Positions 16,392 through 24,509 of a stretch of 64,000 nucleotides of DNA are shown here, in pieces. The first letter of the stretch is position 1, and the number at the start of each line of letters is the position of its first letter. Position numbers and translations under genes: made by a program. The stretch spans positions 248,001 through 312,000 of the forward strand of contig JACKBS010000008.1 of the NCBI GenBank assembly GCA_020634435.1. Direction: 5' to 3'. This DNA comes from Ardenticatenaceae bacterium (GTDB lineage Bacteria > Chloroflexota > Anaerolineae > Promineifilales > Promineifilaceae). The notes beneath the pieces are model-generated. The model was not told the origin of the DNA. It was given only the letters and a program-made list of their open reading frames with translations, and made no database searches.

Positions 16392-17639
16392 TTATTTTTC
16401 CAAAGCTTCCAACAGCGTTGCCGCTTCACCTGGGGAAATGATGCCCTGCTCGACCATCTTCAAGATTTTGAGCTGCTCTTCGCTGCTGGCCTTTTGTTTG
16501 GGTTCCGGCGGTGCTCCAGGGCGAGCGGGCCGTGGCGGACGTGGTGGCCGCTGCCGTTCGGCGCGTTCGCGAGCACGGGCGGCGGCCTGTTCGGCGCGGG
16601 CTGTGGCTTGCTCCACCTTGCGCGTGATCTTGTCGGCCATGCGCTGGGTGAATTCTGGCCCCAGCTTGGTTTCCAGCCGCTGGGTAATCTGGGAAACCTG
16701 GTCATTGATCTGCTGGGTGACCTGGCTGCCAAAGTTGGCAAAATCGAACTCGAATTCAGAGTCAAAATCGCCCTCTTCGCCCCATTTTTGTGGGTCTACA
16801 ATGTCGCCTTCTTTGAGGAGAATACGGCCGTTTGCCGTCAGCGTCAGGTTGGTTTGCCCATCACCCAAGCGACCAATCAGCGTGTTTTCCATCTCGGTCT
16901 CTTTTTCCAGCGGCAGCCGGTTTTTGATGGAAGGTGCCGTGGCCGTCAGGTTCAGCGGGGCGCTTAAGGGCCAGCGCACAATGATGTCGCGCTCGGCGCT
17001 AACCGAATGATCGGCTTCGCTTAGGCCGCCGTAAAGCCGGACGTCGCCCTGGACGCCCAGAACAGCTACCTGCCCGCCAATGTTGCGCAGGTTCACATCG
17101 CGCATGCCGTTGTCGATGGTCACATCGCCGTTGACGGTGCGCAGGCTGACGTCCCCAAAAGCCTGGTGCAGGGTGGCGCTGCCGTTTACGTTGCGCGCGG
17201 CCATATCGCCCTGTACGGTATGCACAGTAAGCTCGCCAATGTTGCGCAGAGCCACATCGCCGTTGACCATGTCTAGGGTCAGCTCGCCGTTCAGATTTTT
17301 TGCCGAGAGATCAGCATTTAAGGTCTGCACAGTGACGTTATTAAGGCCAGTGAGCACGGCGTCGCCGTTCACTTCCACCAATTCCACGTCGCCTTCCACC
17401 AGCTTAATTGCCACGTCGCCGTTGACATAACCAACCGTGAGGCTGCTGTAAATGGGTATCGTGAGCTTTAGTTCCCGCTGGCTGGTAATGGAGATCTTTT
17501 CATCGGTCTGGTTGACCTCGAAGTTTTCGCCCTTGAGGGAAACGGCCGTTTCTGCCCAGGTTCGTACTACCAGATCTCCGTTGCATTCAGTAATGTTAAT
17601 GTGAGGCGCTTTGCCTGTAAGTATCTTTTCCTGGTTCAT
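16392..17639 (-). CDS. DUF4097 beta-helix protein with C-terminal SHOCT-like module
   Basis: 415 residues in three parts. Residues about 10-225 are a run of short repeats of the type VNGDV / VQGDV / LNGEL, a DUF4097 (adhesin-like) right-handed beta-helix. Residues 290-385 form an Arg/Ala/Glu-rich coiled region followed by a Pro/Arg-rich linker (RPPRPPRPARPG). The last 30 residues (LKILKMVEQGIISPGEAATLLEAL) are a helical hairpin like that of paralogue 1. No signal peptide or membrane segment is present, so it should act in the cytoplasm. ATG at 17639 has AGGTG at good spacing; a GTG two codons earlier is less likely. Confidence 0.75.
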   Translation of the reverse strand: MNQEKILTGKAPHINITECNGDLVVRTWAETAVSLKGENFEVNQTDEKISITSQRELKLTIPIYSSLTVGYVNGDVAIKLVEGDVELVEVNGDAVLTGLNNVTVQTLNADLSAKNLNGELTLDMVNGDVALRNIGELTVHTVQGDMAARNVNGSATLHQAFGDVSLRTVNGDVTIDNGMRDVNLRNIGGQVAVLGVQGDVRLYGGLSEADHSVSAERDIIVRWPLSAPLNLTATAPSIKNRLPLEKETEMENTLIGRLGDGQTNLTLTANGRILLKEGDIVDPQKWGEEGDFDSEFEFDFANFGSQVTQQINDQVSQITQRLETKLGPEFTQRMADKITRKVEQATARAEQAAARARERAERQRPPRPPRPARPGAPPEPKQKASSEEQLKILKMVEQGIISPGEAATLLEALEK

Positions 17640-17650
17640 AGCCACACCTA

Positions 17651-18076
17651 TTAGTCGAGATAAACCTGCACGTGTTCGTTGCTTTCTTCGTCCTGCACGT
17701 CTACCAACATGCCTGTTTTCATATCCCGCATCATGCCGGTAAGTTCATTCCAGTCCAAATCGCCAATTTCCGGGCTGAAGCGGCTGCCAATTTTTAGGCC
17801 AAACTTCATCATGCGGACGGGAATATTGACGGTGACGCGGTTTTTGCCTGTTTCCAGGTTAGATACGCGTACGTGGAACCAACTGGGTTCCGGCCCATTT
17901 GAGCCGGCAGCTTCAGCAGCCTTAAGCTCTACTGGTTCGGGCGCTTTTTCTGGCGGTGGTGGCGCAGCAGCTTCTTCTGGTTTGTCGATATCGTTGAGCA
18001 GGTTGGCGGCTTCTGCGGCCGTAATCTTACCGTTGCTCAGTAGTTCCAAAATTTCCATGCGGCTTGGTTTGCTCAT
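17651..18076 (-). CDS. SHOCT-like small protein with conserved beta core (paralogue 2)
   Basis: 141 residues. The N-terminal hairpin MEILELLSNGKITAAEAANLL is followed by a Pro/Glu/Ala linker and the core WFHVRVSNLETGKNRVTVNIP, then FGLKIGSRF and a closing acidic strand. It is closely parallel to the 11352-11735 protein. Only 11 bp separate it from the downstream DUF4097 gene, so the two are co-expressed. Function unknown; in related Bacillus genes (YvlB-type) such modules accompany DUF4097 and envelope-stress loci, which is the basis for the suggestion here. Confidence 0.72.
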   Translation of the reverse strand: MSKPSRMEILELLSNGKITAAEAANLLNDIDKPEEAAAPPPPEKAPEPVELKAAEAAGSNGPEPSWFHVRVSNLETGKNRVTVNIPVRMMKFGLKIGSRFSPEIGDLDWNELTGMMRDMKTGMLVDVQDEESNEHVQVYLD

Positions 18077-18114
18077 GATTTTTGCTCCTGGGTTAATAAC
18101 TAAAGTTTGTAATT

Positions 18115-18178
18115 AAGGTAATTGAGGTAATTAGGTAATTGAGCGATTGGAAAATTACCCAATTACTCAATTACCTGT
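18115..18178. repeat. AATTACCCAATTACTCAATT inverted repeat, copy 2
   Basis: GGTAATTGAGGTAATTAGG units followed by AATTACCCAATTACTCAATT, the same family as at 2953-3015. It lies between the SHOCT-like gene and the membrane protein gene at 18187. Confidence 0.7.
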
Positions 18179-18186
18179 TTGCTTTC

Positions 18187-18735
18187 TCACCCGGCGGGCT
18201 GTGTTCTCGTTACCATGTAGCCCATCTGCTCCAGCGCTCCCATCAAGGGCTGTGGGTCGGCCATGCGCACGGCCCCGTACCACCATTCGCCCTTATCGCC
18301 CCGGAATACCAGGCCACCATCGGCGTGCCGTCCCTCAATGGGGATGAGCAGCTGGGTGGGTTTGCCGGTGCGGGCCGCCGTGTTAAACACAACCGGATTA
18401 TCAAAATACAGCTCCAGCACCAGCGAATCGTTGGCGTAATCGCTCAAGGTAGCTTGGGATAAGCCCACATCAACGATGCCAGAGTTATTCAATTCACTCA
18501 AGGATTGGGTGACGGCTTCGACCAGCGGGGCAAAATCGGGATGTCCGGTGGCCAGCACGGTGCGCTGCCCATGATCCACCACCACGATGCGGGACGGCCG
18601 TACATTCACCGTATTGCCGCGAAACCAGAACCAGTTGCCGGTATTAAACGCATTCACGGCATAGATAGCCAAAATGATAAACAAAACCATGCCGATAAAC
18701 GGCTCTAACACGCGAACTTTATTGGGTTGAGACAT
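18187..18735 (-). CDS. Hypothetical single-pass membrane protein
   Basis: 182 residues. One transmembrane helix (about 12-30) is followed by WFWFRGNTV and a soluble domain with no motif I recognise; it contains RIVVVDHGQRTVLATGHPDFAPLVEAV and ends in MGYMVTRTQPAG. By orientation and position it belongs to the DUF2089/SHOCT/ABC cluster and could be its membrane component or sensor; this is inference from context only. Confidence 0.6.
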   Translation of the reverse strand: MSQPNKVRVLEPFIGMVLFIILAIYAVNAFNTGNWFWFRGNTVNVRPSRIVVVDHGQRTVLATGHPDFAPLVEAVTQSLSELNNSGIVDVGLSQATLSDYANDSLVLELYFDNPVVFNTAARTGKPTQLLIPIEGRHADGGLVFRGDKGEWWYGAVRMADPQPLMGALEQMGYMVTRTQPAG

Positions 18736-18770
18736 TTCCTGTACTCCTTGTCGCGACGGCCGTTTGTTCC

Positions 18771-18853
18771 GGTGATCGGTAATCAGTAATCCGTGGTCGG
18801 TAAACCGTAGTAAGTCACACCGATTACCGATAACGGTTTACGGATTACCGATC
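18771..18853. repeat. CGGTAATCAGTAATCCG-type repeat
   Basis: CGGTAATCAGTAATCCG then ACCGATTACCGATAACGG and ACGGATTACCGAT, an inverted arrangement of the same units seen at 3627, 15226 and 53909. It occupies the gap downstream of the DUF2089 gene. Confidence 0.65.
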
Positions 18854-19227
18854 TATTCGCCGCGTAAAATTGCTAAAGCTTCTTCTGCCGACAGCTTGCC
18901 GCTGCTAAGGTCCCCCAGAACCGCTTGCCGCGTTTCTTCCGAGACTTCTGGTTCTGCCGGACCCACTTCATACCCCATCGCCTCAATCACTTCGGTGAGG
19001 CGGCTGCGCACTGCGGGGTAAGACATGCCCATTTCTTGCTCCACCCGGTTGATTTTGCCTTCACACTTGATAAACGTTTCGATGAAGCTGAGCTGCTCAG
19101 CGGAAAGCTGGTACAGCCGCCCCAGTGAAAAGTGCCCTTCGATGGTCGTGTCACAGTTGCGGCAGTGCAGCCGGGTGACGTGTAAGGTATCGTTGCAAAT
19201 GGGGCATTGGCCAATGACTGAATTCAT
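18853..19227 (-). CDS. DUF2089 zinc-ribbon/HTH regulator with SHOCT-like tail
   Basis: 124 residues. An N-terminal four-cysteine zinc ribbon (CPIC ... CRNC) is followed by the DUF2089 helix-turn-helix (LSAEQLSFIETFIKCEGKI then MGMSYPAVRSRLTEVIEAMGY), a sigma-70 region 4-like fold. The C-terminus (VLGDLSSGKLSAEEALAIL) is again the helical hairpin shared with the SHOCT-like proteins downstream. It is the only DNA-binding protein of the cluster and likely its regulator. A strong AAGGAGAT Shine-Dalgarno precedes the ATG. Confidence 0.82.
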   Translation of the reverse strand: MNSVIGQCPICNDTLHVTRLHCRNCDTTIEGHFSLGRLYQLSAEQLSFIETFIKCEGKINRVEQEMGMSYPAVRSRLTEVIEAMGYEVGPAEPEVSEETRQAVLGDLSSGKLSAEEALAILRGE

Positions 19228-19311
19228 GAAATCTATCTCCTTAAAATGTCAGGCTGTGGATGAAGTCCATGATACTAGACACCTTAAGAAAGCGCCCAAA
19301 ATTGATGATTT

Positions 19312-20028
19312 TTAGGCAAACTCAACTTCTTTCCTGAGTAGTTCCGGCGATTTCTCTTTCAAGCTGCGCACCGTCAGGCTGCCGGTGGTGATTTTTGCCT
19401 TGATTCGGCCCGCACCGCTGCCTAACGTGCCGCGCAGCTTGCCGCCGACAAAGTGACGATCCTCTTGCCGGTTGGTTAGGGGCAGCTTGCAGTTCAGGCT
19501 GCCGGTGATGGTCTGTGCGGACAGTTCTGCGTTGGTGTCGGCGGGTAGGGAAAGGACAATTTCGCCCGTGACGGTTTCAAAACGGTGGTTATCGTCGCTC
19601 AACGGGCCGGTGTAGGTAAGTTGGCCGGTGACGGTTTTGGCATAAACGGAGCCGGATAAGTTATGCAGTTTCATTTGACCAGTAATCACGCGGGCGGCAA
19701 CGGGGGCTAACATGCCTTCTACCTCCAGCGTGCCGGTGACGGTTTTAGCCATTACTTCGCAGTGGGCGGGTAGATCAATTACCAGGTCGGCCTTGGGATG
19801 GTCATTGTTGAACAAGCGTACCAGACGCTGCAAGAAGTCTTCTTCCTGCTCGGCGCGTACGACGACGGTATTGCCTTGCCGCTCTACCCAAACGTCCATG
19901 TGGCGATAGGTTGCTGCGATATGCATCTCTTTGCCGGTAGACGGCCGTATCGTCACGGACCCTACTTCTACCAATACATCCAGCTTTGTTTGTTCATCTA
20001 CGGTTTCTACAAATTCGACGGTTTTCAT
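19312..20028 (-). CDS. DUF4097 family beta-helix protein
   Basis: 238 residues. Repeats such as AKTVTGTLEVEG, ARVITGQMKLHN, AKTVTGQLTYTG and ETVTGEIVLSLP (a TVTG-x-hydrophobic turn) form a DUF4097 beta-helix. No signal peptide or membrane segment is visible. It is the first gene of the minus-strand cluster, with an AT-rich upstream region of about 220 bp that should hold the promoter. The related 415-residue protein lies four genes downstream. Role unknown. Confidence 0.75.
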   Translation of the reverse strand: MKTVEFVETVDEQTKLDVLVEVGSVTIRPSTGKEMHIAATYRHMDVWVERQGNTVVVRAEQEEDFLQRLVRLFNNDHPKADLVIDLPAHCEVMAKTVTGTLEVEGMLAPVAARVITGQMKLHNLSGSVYAKTVTGQLTYTGPLSDDNHRFETVTGEIVLSLPADTNAELSAQTITGSLNCKLPLTNRQEDRHFVGGKLRGTLGSGAGRIKAKITTGSLTVRSLKEKSPELLRKEVEFA

Positions 20029-20249
20029 TTTCTTTGCCCTGTATTGTAAATCTTAATACTCGGCTCAATAAAATTAACAACTGAACGAATAATAGTTGAA
20101 TTTTTGGGCTGTGTCAAGCATTTTTCGAAGAAAATAAAAAATTAATTGAGAAATCGAATAAATTCTTCAAAAATCTCAATATTTCAAGGAAAAATTTTGA
20201 ATTTGATGATTTTGGGAGATTTTACGGAGGCGTTTTGTGTTTTTCGCAA
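20029..20249. other. AT-rich gap upstream of the DUF4097 cluster
   Basis: About 220 bp, markedly more AT-rich than the rest of the window (runs such as AAAATAAAAAATTAATTGAG). It separates the minus-strand cluster from the glycosyltransferase gene that reads toward it. It probably contains the cluster promoter, but no clear -35/-10 pair stands out. Confidence 0.4.
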
Positions 20250-21713
20250 TTAATGGAGGGAGGAAACGGCCGTTTCTTGCCTATCCTGCTGCCAATGCCA
20301 GCGCCATTCGCGCATGTTGAGGGTGATCATGTACGTGTACGCCAGGGCGCAGGTGAGCAGAAAAAAGAGCGGTCCGTGATTTTGCAGATACAGCGCCACC
20401 AGCACACCCATCCAGGCATACAGCGCCAGCGCCAGTTCCACCAGCATGATCCAATCAAAATTGAGCTCTTGCAGCGGTGACTGTGCCTGGCTGCCTTGCT
20501 TAGGCGTGCGTACAAAGTCGTGGTCACGGCTAAACACGGCCTGCAAAATGGCCCGGCTGTTGCTTGGGGCCATGCCGATGGCTACCAACACCATCGTGGG
20601 GAAGTGGCGCAAGCGCCGCAGCCAATCGCGGTAAAGTACCTGCTGGCTCATCACAAACAGCAGCGGTTGGCCAACGCCCGCCACAGAAAACAGCAGCAGC
20701 CACGGCGAAAAGCGAATGTCGAGCAGCAGCAGAGGAATTTGCAGCAGCAGCAGCAAAATGAGCAGCAGGTTGGTCGTGTAGGCAGACATGGACATGAGTG
20801 CGTAGAAGCGGGCCAACAGCGTGTGTTCGCGGGCGGTGGTGATGGTACGGCCGTATTTCAACAAACATTGCGACGATCCTTTGGACCACCTTGCCTGCTG
20901 GCTTTTATAGGCCGAAATCGTCGTCGGCAGCTCGGCTGGTGATTGCACCTCGTTCAAAAAGAGACATTCCCACTGGCGCAGCACGGCCCGGGTGCTGAGG
21001 CACATATCCTCGCAAACCGTGTCACTGTGCCAACCACCGGCGTCTTCCAGACAGCTACGCCGCCAGACGCCGCCCGCGCCGTTAAACTTGGGGAACAGAT
21101 TGGCCCGATGGCGCACCGTTTGCTCCATGGCAAAATGTTTGTCCAGGGCAATGGCCTGTGCGCCGGTAAGGGGGGAACGGCCGTCATTCAAATGGCCCCA
21201 GCGCGTCTGCACCATGCCCAGGGCTGGATTTTGGCCAAAATGGGGTATGGTTTGCTGCAAAAAGTCGGGCTGCGGTTGGAAATCGGCATCAAAGATGGCA
21301 ATGAACGCGCCGCTGGCCTGGGTAAGCGCTTCAGCTAGCGCCCCCGCCTTGAAGCCGCTTCTTTGATTGCGGTGCAGCAGCGAAATGTTAATACCCTTTT
21401 CCTTATAATAAGCCACCCAACGGGCCGCGCGTTCCGTGGTGCTGTCGGTGGAGTCGTCGATGACCTGGATTTGCAGCTTGTCGGCGGGGTAGTGGAGGGA
21501 AACGGCCGTGTGAATTAATCGCTCTACCACAAACGGCTCGTTAAAGACGGGCAGCTGCACCGTTACGGTTGGCAGATCCGCGGGCAGCGGTGGGGTGGGG
21601 AACTGCTCGTGCCGGTGCCGCCAATACAGCGCCAACGTCAGCAAGCCAAACAGACCATACAAGGCCAGCCCACCTAGGGCCGTGTAGTACAAGATGAGAA
21701 TCAGGTTGTTCAT
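20250..21713 (-). CDS. Processive family 2 glycosyltransferase, membrane-bound
   Basis: 487 residues. An N-terminal transmembrane helix, the GT-A catalytic domain (IQVIDDSTDST with the first Asp pair, IAIFDADFQP for DxD, VCEDMCLSTR for the catalytic Asp, and QQARW for the Q-x-x-RW motif) and four C-terminal membrane helices match cellulose-synthase-like or glucomannan-synthase-like enzymes that polymerise and extrude sugars. The polymer is unknown. The stop of the DUF951 gene overlaps its start by 4 bp, so they form a pair. Confidence 0.85.
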   Translation of the reverse strand: MNNLILILYYTALGGLALYGLFGLLTLALYWRHRHEQFPTPPLPADLPTVTVQLPVFNEPFVVERLIHTAVSLHYPADKLQIQVIDDSTDSTTERAARWVAYYKEKGINISLLHRNQRSGFKAGALAEALTQASGAFIAIFDADFQPQPDFLQQTIPHFGQNPALGMVQTRWGHLNDGRSPLTGAQAIALDKHFAMEQTVRHRANLFPKFNGAGGVWRRSCLEDAGGWHSDTVCEDMCLSTRAVLRQWECLFLNEVQSPAELPTTISAYKSQQARWSKGSSQCLLKYGRTITTAREHTLLARFYALMSMSAYTTNLLLILLLLLQIPLLLLDIRFSPWLLLFSVAGVGQPLLFVMSQQVLYRDWLRRLRHFPTMVLVAIGMAPSNSRAILQAVFSRDHDFVRTPKQGSQAQSPLQELNFDWIMLVELALALYAWMGVLVALYLQNHGPLFFLLTCALAYTYMITLNMREWRWHWQQDRQETAVSSLH

Positions 21714-21934
21714 TCGGGCGTTTCATCGGCCGGGTTGGCGGCATCGGCGGCAGATTTGAGGATGGTTTTGAGTCGTTTGTTGAAGACACCTCTAGGCAGC
21801 ATCACGCGCCGTCCGCAGGTCTGACAAACCAATCCCACGTCGGTGCCCACGCGCACCACTTCCCATTCATAGCTGCCGCAGGGATGTGGTTTGCGCATTC
21901 GCACAATGTCGCCCAGGTGAATTTCTACATACAT
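21710..21934 (-). CDS. DUF951 family protein
   Basis: 74 residues, full length. LGDIVRMRKPHPCGSYEWEVVRVGTDVGLVCQTCGRRVMLPR carries the family's conserved KPHPCGS and CxxCGR motif, probably a small metal-binding OB-like domain. It is usually a housekeeping gene near translation or partition genes; here it precedes a glycosyltransferase with a 4-bp overlap. No Shine-Dalgarno; a TATAAT box lies 8 nt before the ATG. Confidence 0.85.
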   Translation of the reverse strand: MYVEIHLGDIVRMRKPHPCGSYEWEVVRVGTDVGLVCQTCGRRVMLPRGVFNKRLKTILKSAADAANPADETPE

Positions 21935-21942
21935 GGTGCGGG

Positions 21943-21971
21943 ATTATAGGCAAGGGAACGGCCGTCGCCAA
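21943..21971 (-). promoter_or_regulatory. Promoter of the DUF951-glycosyltransferase pair, probably leaderless
   Basis: Minus strand: TTGGCG (21966-21971), 17-bp spacer, TATAAT (21943-21948), then 8 nt to the ATG at 21934. The spacer contains an ACGGCCGT palindrome (21958-21965). Confidence 0.6.
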
Positions 21972-22151
21972 TACGATTTACGGCCGTTTAGGCCACGCTA
22001 ACCTGAACAACTGGTGAACTTGTGTGCTGCGGCTCCGTCATCATTCGCCCCCACTTTGCCCACACGGTATACTTGGCTCAAGTTTGTAGTCTTCTAACGA
22101 ACCAAGCTTGCGGAAGAGTAATTTGTTGAGGAGATTGTCTAAAAATAGCCT

Positions 22152-22889
22152 ATGTTTCAGCCAATGCCGAGTACTCGTTATGATCTGAATTTTAAAATTG
22201 CCGGTTTTCCGGTACGTGTGCACCCCCTGTTTTGGGTCATGGGTGTCTTGTTTGGTTGGTCTGGCGGTGGGTTAGATCGGATTATCATCTGGCTAGTAGT
22301 TCTCTTTGTTTCCATCCTGATTCATGAGTTGGGCCATACCTTTATGATGCGCCGGTTTGGCGTGGAATCCTCTGTTTTACTCTATCACATGGGTGGTCTG
22401 GCTATTCCTTATTCTGCCCGAAGATCCCAATTGACCTGGGGAGAAAACATCTTGATTTCACTGGCTGGGCCTTTTGCAGGATTCTTACTCGCTGGAGTAA
22501 CTGTAGGCATTGTCTATGCTGCGGGTGGCCTGGTATTAGTTAATTGGATGTTTGGTTTCTTACCTGTGCTAAATGCCTATGTGCCGGTAGGTGGTAATCT
22601 TCTCGGATACGCGGTCGCTGTTATTTTGTGGGTGAATACCTTTTGGGGTTATATCAACCTGCTGCCGGTTTTCCCGTTGGATGGTGGACACGTGTCGCAA
22701 CATCTTTTTGTGCGGTTTGATCCCTGGAATGGGTATCGCAATGCTTTATGGCTTTCTGTGGTCACCGGGGCGATCATCGCAATTGTGTCCATTGCCTTTC
22801 TGGACAACCTTTACATGGCTTTTCTGTTCGGGATTCTAGCCGCGCAAAGTTACCAAATGATTCAGGGTGGTGTCGGTCCCCGCTTTTAA
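22152..22889 (+). CDS. Site-2 protease family (M50) membrane metalloprotease
   Basis: 245 residues with about six transmembrane segments. The zinc site HELGH lies in the second helix (residues about 58-62) and the third ligand is in NLLPVFPLDGGH. It cuts substrates within the membrane; the target is unknown. No PDZ or CBS domain is present. The start is set at the first ATG; MPSTRYDLNFKIAG four residues on is an alternative. Composition is slightly more AT-rich than adjacent genes and the frame has no ACGGCCGT site. Confidence 0.82.
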   Translation: MFQPMPSTRYDLNFKIAGFPVRVHPLFWVMGVLFGWSGGGLDRIIIWLVVLFVSILIHELGHTFMMRRFGVESSVLLYHMGGLAIPYSARRSQLTWGENILISLAGPFAGFLLAGVTVGIVYAAGGLVLVNWMFGFLPVLNAYVPVGGNLLGYAVAVILWVNTFWGYINLLPVFPLDGGHVSQHLFVRFDPWNGYRNALWLSVVTGAIIAIVSIAFLDNLYMAFLFGILAAQSYQMIQGGVGPRF

Positions 22890-22918
22890 GTGGGTTTTGT
22901 TCTGCTTTAGGTTGTTTG

Positions 22919-23437
22919 ATGGTTCGGTATCGTCTATGGCAGTTTTGGCAGATTTTAACGGCCGTTCCTCTAGAACCCGCCGCCCGTGCCGAAGTCACTG
23001 CCATTTTGTCGGCGCAAGAGCTGGCTTTGTTTGATCGCTTTTCTTTCAATGATCAGTGGCACAGCTACCGCGTGATGAAGATGCTGCGCGATGCCGGACA
23101 CACGCAACCATCGCTGCTGGTGGCCGCTCTGCTGCATGATGTGGGCAAAACAAAGCTGTCGCTCTCTATCTGGCAGCGGTCGCTCATTGTGCTGGCCTCC
23201 ATTTTGCTGCCGCGGCAAACGGCCGTTTGGGGGCAAGGTGAGGCGGTGGGGTGGAAACGGCCGTTTGTGGTCAAAGCGCAACATCCCGCCTGGAGCGCTG
23301 AAATGGCCACCGCGGCAGGTAGCCAGTCACAAGCCATCGAACTCATGCGGCGGCACCAGGACCCCATCGATCCCAACGACACCAGCGAAGAAGCCGTCCT
23401 GCTTCGCCTGCTTCAATGGGCCGACGACCAAAACTAA
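22919..23437 (+). CDS. HD-domain protein
   Basis: 172 residues. H in DQWHSYRVMKML, the HD pair in VAALLHDVGKTKL and the later H in KAQHPAWSAEMA give an HD-superfamily metal-dependent phosphohydrolase set. Such small proteins act on nucleotides or alarmones; this one cannot be narrowed. It starts 29 bp after the protease gene and probably shares its transcript. Two ACGGCCGT sites occur only 38 bp apart inside it. Confidence 0.72.
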   Translation: MVRYRLWQFWQILTAVPLEPAARAEVTAILSAQELALFDRFSFNDQWHSYRVMKMLRDAGHTQPSLLVAALLHDVGKTKLSLSIWQRSLIVLASILLPRQTAVWGQGEAVGWKRPFVVKAQHPAWSAEMATAAGSQSQAIELMRRHQDPIDPNDTSEEAVLLRLLQWADDQN

Positions 23438-23456
23438 ATCGCAATGACATAGACAT

Positions 23457-23524
23457 AGCCTGGGGATTTATCCCCAGGTAAAAAGATGAAACCCCGATAG
23501 CCTGGGGATTCATCCCCAGGTTTT
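23457..23524. repeat. Tandem CCTGGGGATnnATCCCCAGG palindromes
   Basis: Two nearly identical 20-bp palindromes (23459-23478 and 23501-23520), each preceded by ATAG, fill the gap before the TyrA-like gene. The second is followed by TTTTAG and could act as a terminator for the HD gene. Confidence 0.7.
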
Positions 23525-23528
23525 AGAA

Positions 23529-24509
23529 ATGAAAACACAAACCATCACCATTATAGGCCTAGATCGCATGGGTGCATCCGTAGGCCTGGCGTTGAAAAAG
23601 TCCTCGTTAGAGGCAACCATTGTTGGCCACGACACAGATTCGGCCAAAGCCAAGCTGGCCAAAGAAGAGGTGCAGGCCATCGATCAGGCAGAATGGAACC
23701 TGGTCAGCGCGGTGCGTCGGGCCGATATTTTGGTGATCAACAGTCCTGTGGCTGATCTGGAAAGCATCTTGCAGGTCATTGGCACGGAACTGCAAGAGCA
23801 CACGCTCGTCCTTGATTTCTCTGGCTTGAAGCGTTTAGGCTTATCCCTGGCCGAGCAGTATTTGCAGAAGGGGCATTACGTCGGTGCTGTTCCCATTCTG
23901 GCGGCCGATTACCTGGCCGACGGCCGTTCCGACCCCACCGCCGCCACGTTCGATCTGTTCCGTAACAGCGCGTTTTGCCTGATGCCTTCCCCAAAAGCAG
24001 AACCTCAAGCGGTAGAAACGGCCGTAAATTTTGGTCTACTATTGGGTGCGCTGCCCTACTTCATTGATCCTGAAGAATACGACAGCCTGGTGCAGGGCAG
24101 CGACACACTCCCCGGCTTGGTTTCCCTGGCGATGTTCAACACCCTGCAAAAGGCTACCGGTTGGCGCGATATGCTGCGCTTTGCCGGGCTGCCATTTACC
24201 CTCATGACCCTGCCTTTGGCCAACGAGCGGGATATTCCGCTTCAGGCCCTGAACAATCGGCAGGCAACCTTGCGCTGGCTGGATGCCATGGTGGATGAAC
24301 TTAAGACCGTGCGCCGTTTAATTGCTGAGGAAAATGATGAGGTGTTGGCCGCCCTTACCGAACAGCTGGCCACTGAGCGGGAAAAGTGGCTTTATGATCG
24401 CCAGAAAAATGATTGGGACGAGCGGCGTTCCCCACCGATCCGGCCACGCACCATGAGCGAACATTTATTTGGTGGTTTTGCCCGCCGTGGTGAGGAAAAG
24501 GATGAATAG
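23529..24509 (+). CDS. Prephenate dehydrogenase-like NAD(P)-binding protein
   Basis: 326 residues. The N-terminal Rossmann motif IIGLDRMGASVGLAL (GxxxxG variant) and the following acidic strand end (VGHDTD) match TyrA-type dehydrogenases, as does DFSGLKRLGLSLAEQYL in place of the usual D-V-x-S-x-K. The His of the TyrA catalytic H-P-[MI]-x-G motif is not seen (GAVPILAADYLADG instead), so true prephenate dehydrogenase activity is doubtful. It overlaps the next glycosyltransferase start by 8 bp. Confidence 0.65.
   Translation: MKTQTITIIGLDRMGASVGLALKKSSLEATIVGHDTDSAKAKLAKEEVQAIDQAEWNLVSAVRRADILVINSPVADLESILQVIGTELQEHTLVLDFSGLKRLGLSLAEQYLQKGHYVGAVPILAADYLADGRSDPTAATFDLFRNSAFCLMPSPKAEPQAVETAVNFGLLLGALPYFIDPEEYDSLVQGSDTLPGLVSLAMFNTLQKATGWRDMLRFAGLPFTLMTLPLANERDIPLQALNNRQATLRWLDAMVDELKTVRRLIAEENDEVLAALTEQLATEREKWLYDRQKNDWDERRSPPIRPRTMSEHLFGGFARRGEEKDE

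Noticed and set aside
23457..23524. CRISPR-like spaced repeats
   Set aside because: Only two copies, both palindromic, with a single 22-bp spacer and no cas genes nearby.
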